Source: Stentor roeselii
Lineage: Eukaryota > Ciliophora > Heterotrichea > Heterotrichida > Stentoridae
DNA: 64,000 nt
Reading direction: 5' to 3'
Assembly: GCA_006503475.1 (NCBI GenBank)
Contig: RSEH01000212.1
Span: forward strand, 21,328-85,327
A program made the translations under genes and the position numbers. A model generated the notes under the pieces. That model did not search any database and had not been told where the DNA came from. It saw only the letters and a program-made list of their open reading frames with translations. Below, in pieces: positions 46,529-54,270 of the stretch (its first letter is position 1; each line of letters opens with the position of its first letter).

Positions 46529-47059
46529 ATGAATATAAACGACCCTCAACTTTCATTGGTTCAAGAAGAACCCAGCGAAAGTACTTTTTCTGTTAAAGGG
46601 AAAAGTGAGATCTCGCCTTGGAGTAAAGAAATTAATGTTTTTTCACCTGGTCGAGGGAAAAACTTACCTCTCGTCAGGATAAAAAAAAGTGAATTTCATC
46701 AGGAAAGAAAAAATTGGTCGTTTAGCACTGGAAAAGATGTAAAAAAAGCTTTAAAAAAACCAATTGATAGCTTTTTTAATCGAAAATTTTCACCGAGTAA
46801 AGAACTTTGTAGAGAACTTAAAAATTCTTGTAATCTTCCGTCGAACCCGAAGAGAGACCTCAAACTTTTCAGAAGAAAAATTAAGATTGCGGTGGATCAG
46901 TCACGAACAATAGAAGAACTTTTAAAACTTACTAAAATACCGACTGTTGATTTACTGAAAGACTCAGAAACTAGCACATTTTCAAGGATCTCTCCTTTGA
47001 AGCAATTCGACCCTTTTTTAAGAAATGGGTTTTATAAGATTAGCAGAAAGTTTAATTAG
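46529..47059 (+). CDS. Unknown basic protein, 176 aa
   Basis: No family is recognised. The protein is hydrophilic, rich in Lys, Ser, Arg and Phe, and probably partly disordered (PSESTFSVKGKSEISPWSK near the start; FNRKFSPSKELCRELKNSC in the middle). It starts 10 nt after the aminotransferase stop on the same strand. Its TAG overlaps the TAA of the convergent hotdog gene, sharing four bases (47056-47059). Confidence 0.55.
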   Translation: MNINDPQLSLVQEEPSESTFSVKGKSEISPWSKEINVFSPGRGKNLPLVRIKKSEFHQERKNWSFSTGKDVKKALKKPIDSFFNRKFSPSKELCRELKNSCNLPSNPKRDLKLFRRKIKIAVDQSRTIEELLKLTKIPTVDLLKDSETSTFSRISPLKQFDPFLRNGFYKISRKFN

Positions 47060-47511
47060 CTGATGAACTCGATGGTCTCTGGTTTGAGTAACAAAAGACC
47101 GGAACCTGTCAAAGAAATTGAATTTTTTTCTATCTTGCGGATTGTGGAGTCCAGGGAACATTTCCATTTGCCTGATTTGGTTGCTTCTAGTGAAACTATT
47201 GAAATTTTCACCTCGATCTCTTCGTCGACGTAGACTGGCGACGAGAAGTTCACTGACTGTGACAGGTAAACTGGACTAATGAATGTTGAAAGGTAAGCTT
47301 TTGTGAATAAACTTGAAAGCATCGCACCGTAAACAAAAGGCTTCTCGAAGCCCATAGATTTTAACTTTTCCAGTTTGAAGTGAGGAGGGTCTTCATCTTG
47401 TAAGAATTCAGAGAAGTGTCTCACATCAGTCTCTGAAAATTTTCGAGTGAATGACGAGTAGCTCCCAATTCCAAAGACAACTTTTCCACCTTGTTTAGAA
47501 ATGACTGACAT
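47056..47511 (-). CDS. MaoC-like hotdog hydratase/dehydratase
   Basis: The 151-residue protein fits the MaoC/R-hydratase hotdog fold, which includes the mitochondrial 3-hydroxyacyl-thioester dehydratase HTD2. It shows RKFSETDVRHFSEFLQDEDPPHF followed by GFEKPFVYGAMLSSLF; in the family this region reads Ft..Dv..Fa..sgD.NplH...A...gf..PIvhGm. The Asp-x4-His catalytic pair is present (DEDPPH). The strand motif VNFSSPVYVDEEI also fits. Substrate and location are unknown; there is no clear presequence. Its 3' end overlaps the end of the opposite gene by four bases. Confidence 0.7.
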   Translation of the reverse strand: MSVISKQGGKVVFGIGSYSSFTRKFSETDVRHFSEFLQDEDPPHFKLEKLKSMGFEKPFVYGAMLSSLFTKAYLSTFISPVYLSQSVNFSSPVYVDEEIEVKISIVSLEATKSGKWKCSLDSTIRKIEKNSISLTGSGLLLLKPETIEFIS

Positions 47512-47610
47512 AATAAAGGTAGAAATATAAAAAAGTCATTATTTACCCAAATAATCAATTTTACTCAATTTTTTTCAGTCAAAAAGAATTTCATTAAAAA
47601 ATTATAAATT

Positions 47611-48840
47611 CTAATCATTATCATCACATATCAGCCAAGGATGAAGAAGCAGGTCTTCAGCTGAAGGTCGATTTTCAGGGTTAATCTTCAAGACTTGATT
47701 TAAAAACGCTGAGACTTCTTCAGCTTTTCTTTCAGAAAACCCATAACGACTAACCAAAACATCCTTTAAAGGAAAAACTTGCAGATCAGGGAGTTTTTTC
47801 AGTTTATCCTTCAAGAAAAACTTCCAAGCGAACTTCGAGGTCTTCGCCCAGTCAACCGGAAAGTCTTCAAAAGTTTCCCAAATCGACGCCAAATGGTCAT
47901 CATCTTCTGAGTACCCTTCGCCTGCCCGAGGCTGAAACAACAGTTCTCCAGTGATCAGTTCAAAAGCGATACAGCCAAAGCTCCAAATATCAGCTTTACT
48001 ATTGAACTGAAAACCTAGAATGACTTCTGGAGCACGATAAGAACGAGTTTGTATTTCTTTGTTGCAAAGTCCTGATGAAAAAACCGCATTTCCGAAATCA
48101 ATTATTTTTAGTTTCAGCTGATCATTAAAAAATTCAGGATTTTTTCGAGTTTTTCTTTGATTTTTTTTTACTTTTGCTTGATTTTTAGAATTTTTTGCTG
48201 AAATTGATTCTTTTTTTAAGTTTTCATTTTTTTTTAAGAGTTGTGATTTGACAGATCCAGTTTCAAGTAGTTCTTTTTTCTGTCTTTCCGTGAGTTCAAA
48301 GACAATATTTTCTAGTTTTAGGTCTGTGTGAATGACTCCACATTCTTTATGCAGAAAATGGAGACCTTGAAGTATTTGAATTAAAAACGGTCGAAGTATT
48401 TTTAAAGGAATTCCTCGATATTCATAACTTTTAACCATTTCCAACAAATTCACTCCAAGTATCTCAAAAACAAGAACAAAATGACGCCCGTTTGGACCTC
48501 GATGACTGAAAGAATCCAGTAAATTCACAATATTCGAATTTTGACTGTTACTAGAAAAACTTAAAATTTGTTGCATTTCGCTTATGTGCTGCAAAATTGA
48601 CATCTCGGATACTGCCGCGTCTGAGTAAAAAATTGAACTTTTTGATACTTTCAGTGCAACGTATGAACTTTTTTCCTCGTCTCGGCAGAGCCAGACTGTT
48701 GAAAATTGACCCCATCCTACTTTTTTTAAGACTCGGTAACGAGAGGCGAAGAGGTCTAAAGGCTTGATACGGTGATAACCGCCTTTTTTGTATTGGCATT
48801 GGTCTTCTTGCTCGATGCTTGTTTCACATTCGGTACTCAT
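47611..48840 (-). CDS. SRPK: SRPK-family protein kinase
   Basis: The 409-residue kinase phosphorylates SR splicing factors in the known family. Motifs: YHRIKPLDLFASRYRVLKK is the SRPK lead-in; KVGWGQFSTVWLC the glycine loop; VALKVSK the catalytic lysine; VIHTDLKLENIV the HRD region with the SRPK-type HTD; IIDFGNA the DFG; QTRSYRAPEVILG the activation segment; DDDHLASIWE the characteristic SRPK segment. A short basic spacer (about 205-240, many Lys and Asn) splits the lobes, as in SRPKs, though much shorter. HTDLKLEN differs from the usual HTDIKPEN. It is intact and likely active. Confidence 0.95.
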   Translation of the reverse strand: MSTECETSIEQEDQCQYKKGGYHRIKPLDLFASRYRVLKKVGWGQFSTVWLCRDEEKSSYVALKVSKSSIFYSDAAVSEMSILQHISEMQQILSFSSNSQNSNIVNLLDSFSHRGPNGRHFVLVFEILGVNLLEMVKSYEYRGIPLKILRPFLIQILQGLHFLHKECGVIHTDLKLENIVFELTERQKKELLETGSVKSQLLKKNENLKKESISAKNSKNQAKVKKNQRKTRKNPEFFNDQLKLKIIDFGNAVFSSGLCNKEIQTRSYRAPEVILGFQFNSKADIWSFGCIAFELITGELLFQPRAGEGYSEDDDHLASIWETFEDFPVDWAKTSKFAWKFFLKDKLKKLPDLQVFPLKDVLVSRYGFSERKAEEVSAFLNQVLKINPENRPSAEDLLLHPWLICDDND

Positions 48841-49009
48841 TTTAATATTAATTTAGTTCTGAAGATGGTTTATTCGGGTTTGAGTTGTTTAAAAGTCTTT
48901 GAGAAAATGTTGTTTTGAGGAGGAAATTGTTTTTTACTATGGAGTTATGAATTGCTCTTGTTAATCAAAATTCATTCGAAATTCCATTGTTCATAAGATT
49001 TATAAATAT

Positions 49010-49858
49010 ATGGAAAGACGTTTATCACCATCCTCAGAAGACTTAATCTATGCAGTCCTTAAAGAAATAATATCATCAGAAAACAAGGCATTAGTAGATT
49101 GTTTCGGAATCACATTTATTCGGCAGTTGATAACAAGTGCAAGATTCAATACATACACATCAAACATAGTACTGCAAGACCCTCCTTTTTTCAAAGGTTA
49201 TCCATCTGGTAACTACCTGAAACAGCTTTCAAAAGTCCTCGATCTCTGGTCACAATCGAGCACCTTTCCAATAAAATACAACCCAGTTCAAGGTTTCACC
49301 TCAGAAGTGACATCAAAAGAACTCGAGAGTTTCTCAAACATTCCAGGTTGCGTGAACGACCTAGTTACCCACATCCGGGACGACTCAGCACCAACAATAG
49401 CAGAAAATCTTCTAATAAGCCTAGGTCCAAGAGGCGTTCTTTTCTGTTTAGGAGTTCGAAGGACTCAGGGCAGTATCGACAAGCAGATGCTTCCCCAAAG
49501 GAACATTCTTGAAAACGTCTTCGGCCAGATATATTCAAAGGAAGAATCAAAAACTGCTTCAAATCTTTCAGTGGGCGCCAGGTCTCTCACTAAACATGCC
49601 CATCGAAGCTCTGAAGGGTTTTGGGGCAAGATCACTGGAACTGATTCAATGAAAAACAGCGCTGCTCAGGAACTTTTGAGAAGACTGCTCAATGAAGCTG
49701 TTTGGATTAATATTCATTGCTTGCCTAATGATGAACCAGTTGTTGAGGTCAGGGTTACTCAGGGGTATGGGGCCAGGTGGCTTATTTTGAAGAAAATGTT
49801 TCGGGGGTTTGTGGAGCCTATGATGGAAGGCGGTCATGAAAAAGGCTGGAAGCATTAG
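49010..49858 (+). CDS. Conserved protein of unknown function with GYGARW...GHExGWKH C-terminus
   Basis: The 282-residue protein looks globular and well conserved in type: FGITFIRQLITSA near the N-terminus, CVNDLVTHIRDD in the middle, and a C-terminus with VEVRVTQGYGARW then PMMEGGHEKGWKH. I recall a similar C-terminal signature (GYGxRW, EPxMExGHExGWxH) in uncharacterised proteins of plants and other eukaryotes, but cannot name the family or its function. No membrane segment or signal is seen. The start follows TTTATAAATAT. Confidence in the coding call is high, in the family only moderate. Confidence 0.7.
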   Translation: MERRLSPSSEDLIYAVLKEIISSENKALVDCFGITFIRQLITSARFNTYTSNIVLQDPPFFKGYPSGNYLKQLSKVLDLWSQSSTFPIKYNPVQGFTSEVTSKELESFSNIPGCVNDLVTHIRDDSAPTIAENLLISLGPRGVLFCLGVRRTQGSIDKQMLPQRNILENVFGQIYSKEESKTASNLSVGARSLTKHAHRSSEGFWGKITGTDSMKNSAAQELLRRLLNEAVWINIHCLPNDEPVVEVRVTQGYGARWLILKKMFRGFVEPMMEGGHEKGWKH

Positions 49859-49962
49859 TGTACTATTAGTATTTTAAGATTTTTATTTAGTGGGTGGATT
49901 GGAAAGAACCGTCATCAAGACTATTTAAATTAATATGAAGGATTTTATGAAAAGTTTATAAT

Positions 49963-50424
49963 ATGTGGAGACCCTTTGCAAGTGACTTGGTCAGTCGGAC
50001 CTATGAAGACTACAGAAAGCGAATGGATAAAATATGGGCAGCCAGACCTCCAAACAGTGTGCATCAAGAAAAATCAAATCATTTTCCTTATCAATTCGGA
50101 CAAGAAGAACTAGAAAAACGACTTCATGAATTTGCTCAGTTGCAGGTCAAAGTCACTGAGCAACGAAAACAAATTAAGAAAAGAGATTTAATTGTTGAAA
50201 ATTCTTTGAAACAAAGAATTAAAGAACAGAATGAAGTTAACGATTTGATAAGGCAGGAACGAAGACTTAGTATGGTCAAGGTTAGGGAATTGGCTTCAAC
50301 TAAAATAAGAAGGTTTAAGAGTACTAGAAGCCAGGATTATAGCGTGAACTTTGAAGATACTAGGTTTAATAAAACGGGATATTTTACAAGAAAAGACTCA
50401 CTTTGCAAAGATGAGTTCAATTAA
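49963..50424 (+). CDS. Unknown coiled-coil basic protein, 153 aa
   Basis: The protein is hydrophilic, with a helix rich in Gln, Glu, Lys and Arg at about 45-110 that is likely coiled coil. The N-terminus has two short segments (MWRPFASDLVSRTYEDYRK and IWAARPPNSVHQEK) that do not match a known family. A cytoskeletal role is plausible but not shown. GTTTATAAT abuts the ATG. Its stop lies 47 nt before the next gene on the same strand. Confidence 0.6.
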   Translation: MWRPFASDLVSRTYEDYRKRMDKIWAARPPNSVHQEKSNHFPYQFGQEELEKRLHEFAQLQVKVTEQRKQIKKRDLIVENSLKQRIKEQNEVNDLIRQERRLSMVKVRELASTKIRRFKSTRSQDYSVNFEDTRFNKTGYFTRKDSLCKDEFN

Positions 50425-50471
50425 TGATATTAAGGTAGATGTTAATATATTTCTAAGCATTCTATAATAAT

Positions 50472-50963
50472 ATGAACAAAAAGATCGACTCAATTCTATC
50501 AATATATAAGCACAAGACCGGCAGGTCAGTATCTCGAGTAAAAAACTCCAAATCCAAAAAACTGCCAGCCTTATCTCATAACACTTCCTCCTTAAAAATC
50601 ACTCCGACCATCACCTCAAATCGCAGCGGGCATTCTTCAAAATTACCTGAACGCGAGGTTCAAAAGACAGAAGAGAACAGAAAGTACTCAAAGTTGAAAT
50701 CATTTTCATCAATGGACGATGACTTTGAACGACTTGAGCTAATTTCGCATAAACATCAGATGATCAGAAACAATTCAATCAACATTCAGCAAAGATTGAT
50801 CGAAATTGCTTCCAGTGCAAAGCTTCCAATAATTAAAGAAAAAGGGACTAGTTTTATAACTGAACAAAAACTTAACGCAAATGTTGATTCAGTTTTACAA
50901 AGATATCAAGAGAATTTTAAGCAGAAAATCAAGTTGTTAGAAGGCTTTTCCAGTAATTTATAA
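50472..50963 (+). CDS. Unknown basic protein, 163 aa
   Basis: No family is recognised. The first 70 residues are Lys/Ser-rich (SILSIYKHKTGRSVSRVKNS) and probably disordered; the C-terminal part has a helix with NVDSVLQRYQENFKQKIK. CTATAATAAT abuts the ATG. The frame is clean and codon use matches the neighbours. Confidence 0.55.
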   Translation: MNKKIDSILSIYKHKTGRSVSRVKNSKSKKLPALSHNTSSLKITPTITSNRSGHSSKLPEREVQKTEENRKYSKLKSFSSMDDDFERLELISHKHQMIRNNSINIQQRLIEIASSAKLPIIKEKGTSFITEQKLNANVDSVLQRYQENFKQKIKLLEGFSSNL

Positions 50964-51577
50964 TAAAAGATTAAGAATTTTTAGAAGGTTTGTTGTGGCT
51001 GGATTTTTTATGTTTGAGATTGGATTAAAATGGAAAGATTTTGATGAATGGATTTTTGGTGTGGGTAAGTTGAAGAGAGTTTTAAAGAATTTGTGGAATT
51101 ATTTGTTTTTAAATCAAGGAGGCTGCAGATTTGGGAATTTTTTTGTTTTGGGATGTTATCAGGCATGGAATATTTTGAAGTGGATATGATCGCGAACTTC
51201 TTTCTTAACATGAAGACTGGATAAATTATTCCTGCTGATGATATTTTTTAGAGATTCAGAAAGTAGTGGCTCTTAAACTAATAATCTTATTATAATTCTA
51301 TTTCAGGTTCTCATATTTCTGATCACCTCTGATGGATAATGAAAGATTGTTTATTATAGTCAAGTGCTAATTCTTAACAGATGTTTTCAGAAATCCATAC
51401 AATTGATAAGTCATTATTAAACTCTCATCCCCAAGCCCATTAAAATCCAAAAACAACATCTCCAAAATCCCTAAAAATCCTCTCCTCAATTTTTCCAAAT
51501 TTTCCAAGATCATCTAAAAAATCCTTCCTCAGACTCCAATCAAAGCCCAAAAAAAACATGGACCAAAATGATTATAA
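50964..51577. other. Intergenic, no gene supported
   Basis: The left 230 nt are G/T-rich and C-poor (a 3' flank); short frames there look like chance. The right 130 nt before eIF5A are C/A-rich and G-poor. Two CTGATG-like strings (near 51232 and 51340) do not form a convincing snoRNA. Confidence 0.5.
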
Positions 51578-52039
51578 ATGGAACACGACGAAGAAGTCGA
51601 AATCACAGCATCAGGAGCTTCTTTAACAGTTCCCAGTCAAGTCGGATCACTAAAGAAAAACGGGTACGTGGTGATCAAAGAGCATCCCTGCAGAATAGTT
51701 GAAATAAATGTTGCTAAAGTCGGAAAGCACGGGTCAGCCAAGGCGAAAATCACAGGAATTGACGTGTTCACTTCAAACAAATACGAAGAAATCCACCCCA
51801 CTTCGCATAACGTCGATGTTCCTGTCATCAACAGAGAAGACTGGACTTTGGTCGACATTTCTCGCGACGGGTTCGCATCGCTGATGAATGATAACGGAGA
51901 CTGCAAGGATGACCTCAAGGTCCCTGATGATGATACTGGAAGTAAAATGAGAAGTCTGTTGGATAACGGAGCTACTGTTTCTTGCACTGTTCTCAAAGCT
52001 ATGGGACATGAGAAGATTGTTGACTGCAAAGAAATCTAG
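51578..52039 (+). CDS. EIF5A: Translation factor eIF5A (canonical copy)
   Basis: The 153-residue protein is a full-length eIF5A. The hypusine loop reads KVGKHGSAKAK with the modified lysine at position 50, the same number as in human eIF5A. Also present: EHPCRIVEI before the loop, GIDVFTSNKYEEIHPTSHN after it, and the OB-fold domain with LTVDISRDG-type and DLKVPDDDTG segments. It rescues ribosomes at proline-rich and other hard stretches. GATTATAA abuts the ATG. A divergent paralog with a degraded loop is at 5851-6285. Confidence 0.96.
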   Translation: MEHDEEVEITASGASLTVPSQVGSLKKNGYVVIKEHPCRIVEINVAKVGKHGSAKAKITGIDVFTSNKYEEIHPTSHNVDVPVINREDWTLVDISRDGFASLMNDNGDCKDDLKVPDDDTGSKMRSLLDNGATVSCTVLKAMGHEKIVDCKEI

Positions 52040-52260
52040 ATTAGTTAATGAAAAGGAATCCGGCTTAGAATTAAGGGTTGGCTTTAATGATTATTGTTGA
52101 GGGTTTTTTTGGGATTTTTGGGGAATTGTGGAAGGATTGAGATTTCGGTGGTGGATTTTTTGGGGTTTTAGTGGTTTGATTGTGGATTTTATTTGGTTAG
52201 GGTTGGAGATTTTGGAGAGGTTTGATGTTTTGAGTTAGGATATTTGGGGGTTTAATGATT
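52040..52260 (+). other. C-depleted 3' flank of eIF5A
   Basis: From 52081 to 52260 (180 nt) I count only two C on the plus strand, with many runs of G and T. There is no coding frame. This is the clearest case of the 3'-flank skew seen after most genes in the window. Confidence 0.8.
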
Positions 52261-52470
52261 GAGATAAGAACTGGAAGAAAAAGGATGAAAAAGATCATCT
52301 TTTTAGTGGTTTGATCTTTTATGGTGTTAGGGTATGAGTCAATATTGGAAATATTGTTTTTATGCTTGTATCTCTTCTTGAGTGTAAAGAAATTTACTGA
52401 ATGGTTCAATCTAGTATTTCTGACAATGAAATCATGTTTTATGGAATTACATGATTTCTGCAATTATATA
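52261..52470 (-). ncRNA. Candidate structured noncoding RNA with a telomere-template-like decamer
   Basis: No ATG-led frame explains this segment. It holds four perfect inverted repeats: 9 bp at 52428-52436/52450-52458, 5 bp at 52384-52388/52393-52397, 7 bp with a 3-nt loop at 52340-52356, and 9 bp at 52289-52297/52312-52320. Read on the minus strand, TATATAATT (52470-52462) precedes them and T5 runs end at 52288 and 52278, as for a Pol III gene. Seven nt after the 7-bp hairpin lies CCCTAACACC (52332-52323), one full heterotrich-type telomere repeat plus 2 nt, as a telomerase RNA template would have. The short region 3' of this decamer (about 45 nt) does not fit known ciliate telomerase RNAs. 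Treat as a hypothesis. Confidence 0.3.
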
Positions 52471-52680
52471 ATTAGCAGGTATCATTAAAATAAGCAGTTA
52501 ACTTCACCCAAATCCTTTAAAGTTAATTTTAAATGAAAAATAACGAACTATGTCCTATCGAGTGTTCAATCGCAAAACCTAAAATTTCCAAACCGTTGAA
52601 ATTTTAAATATAGAACTAAACGACTAATAATAAAAGCTGAATCATTAAACATATATCTCTCCACCACCCAAAACAACCAA

Positions 52681-52980
52681 AAATTCTAAAAAACCACCCT
52701 TAACACCCAAACCCCAAAAAAATAACCCATTCTAAAATCCTATTTCTCCAAACCTTCAACACCCACAACCCTCATCACTAAAAAGCCCATCATTAAAAAA
52801 CCCCATCACTAAAAATCCCTTCAAAATTTCCTAAAACCCCTTAAATCTCAATCCCTTTAAACCCCCATCCAAAAAAAAAAAAAATTCAAATTAAATCCCC
52901 ATCAATCTCCACAACACTAAACCCAAATTAACACCCATTTCCAAACCCAACCAAAATTTCTTCAAAAATCCTCTAAAAAT
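52681..52980 (+). other. G-free 5' flank upstream of the Mei2-like gene
   Basis: These 300 nt contain a single G on the plus strand; the rest is A, C and T. It lies directly upstream of the Mei2-like gene. The segment between 52471 and 52680 is plain AT-rich sequence. No gene is seen. Confidence 0.85.
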
Positions 52981-53042
52981 CCCTTCAAATTCCATAACAA
53001 AAAGTAAATTACGTAATGATCATCCAAAACAAATATAAATCA

Positions 53043-53942
53043 ATGTCGAGTCCCAGCAAACGATTCGGAATCTTCGGATCACTGTCAGAAGAGCCAAGTC
53101 CTCCAGAGCTCTCGAAGCCTTTCGAGCCGATGATCTTCCAGTTCCCTTTAGACTGCCAGAACCCAGATTCGACCAGCACTCCAAAGTCCCAGCTTGAAAA
53201 ATCACCCCCGCCTCTACATCTGTTGCCGAGTTTTCTGTCAAAACCTTCAAAAGCTTTAATTTTTCCCTCGAATTTAAAAGGCCCGAAAGAGCCGACTTTT
53301 TCAAAAATCGACCCGAAATCGATGAATTTTTATGAAAGAAAGCTTTTAACACCCAATCCGGCAGCCTTTCGCTCTAGGAACATGGAATATGATAGTTCTT
53401 TGAATAGTAGTGGAAACTACTCGAATGCCAGCTTTTCTATGATAAAAAGTACGGAAGAGTCTAGTCGAGAAGAAAATGACAGAAGAAGGAAACCGAAGAA
53501 GAGGCCTTTAGAAGAGAATGAGAAGAATTTTTATGTGATTCGATTGGATTTTATTGTTCAGGGGAAGGACTCGAGGACTACCATCATGATAAAGAACATT
53601 CCTAATAAATATACTCAGAAAATGCTTTTGGGGACTATTGATAGAAAGTTTGAGAAGAATTATGACTTTTTGTATCTTCCTATTGACTTCAAGGTAAGAA
53701 GTATTTAGAATAAGTGCAATGTTGGATATGCTTTTATCAACTTTGTTAGTCCTGTCATTATTGTTGAGTTTTTTAAAGAGTTTGATGGGAAGAGGTGGGA
53801 AAGGTTCAATAGTGAAAAAGTTTGTGCTCTGGCTTATGCTAGGATTCAGGGGCTGAGTGAATTGCTCAGTCATTTTCGTAATTCTTCAGTTATTAACCAG
53901 GAAGACAATAAGGTCAAACCGGTTATTTTAGGTAAGAATTAA
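53043..53942 (+). CDS. Mei2-like RNA-binding protein (two exons)
   Basis: Joining two frames across a 15-nt intron (53694-53708) gives 294 residues with a C-terminal Mei2-type RRM (about 175-285). RNP2 is [16 protein letters not shown]; across the splice the frame reads [15 protein letters not shown], the Mei2 hallmark; [18 protein letters not shown] and RNSSVI complete it. Mei2-like proteins of yeast and plants regulate meiosis and development through RNA binding. The N-terminal 170 residues are Pro/Ser-rich and disordered. Only the last RRM of larger Mei2 proteins is present. The start is set at 53043, after AAATATAAATCA; an in-frame ATG at 53016 is possible. Confidence 0.9.
53694..53708 (+). 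other. 15-nt intron of the Mei2-like gene
   Basis: The sequence is GTAAGAAGTATTTAG, phase 0, containing an in-frame TAG. Its removal restores the conserved [11 protein letters not shown] segment. Confidence 0.95.
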
Positions 53943-54270
53943 AAGATTTAGAAGTTAGGGTAGTTTTAAGGAATTTTCTATCGTTGAAGGAAGTTGAATC
54001 GGATTTAATCTTGTAAAAATTCTTGATAAAGCCAATTCTAGAATTTTTGATAATTTTAAGTCAATTCGGGTCTAAAAATTAGCGTTATACTGTAACCACT
54101 CTAGAAAAAACCTGATATTATCATGTAATTATTCCAATTATAAGAATTATATTAATTTCAATGAATTAACCACTCCAAAGAAACTTGTAAAAATTCATTA
54201 ATTTCAATATAAAATCAAATTAATAACAATAAAACCCTCATAATATTATCAATAAACCCACTTAAATATC
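53943..54270. other. Intergenic between convergent genes
   Basis: There is no gene. The left part is G/T-rich and the right 70 nt are C/A-rich on the plus strand, consistent with two 3' flanks meeting. The middle is AT-rich. Confidence 0.5.

Noticed and set aside
50995-51189. 64-residue plus-strand open frame
   Set aside because: It lacks an ATG at its start and has the G/T-rich composition of a 3' flank.
51230-51345. C/D-box snoRNA between the small basic gene and eIF5A
   Set aside because: CTGATGAT and CTGAT strings exist but no terminal stem flanks them and the spacing is poor.
52197-52463. 88-residue minus-strand open frame
   Set aside because: It has no ATG start, an odd composition, and overlaps the hairpin-rich segment and the C-depleted flank.
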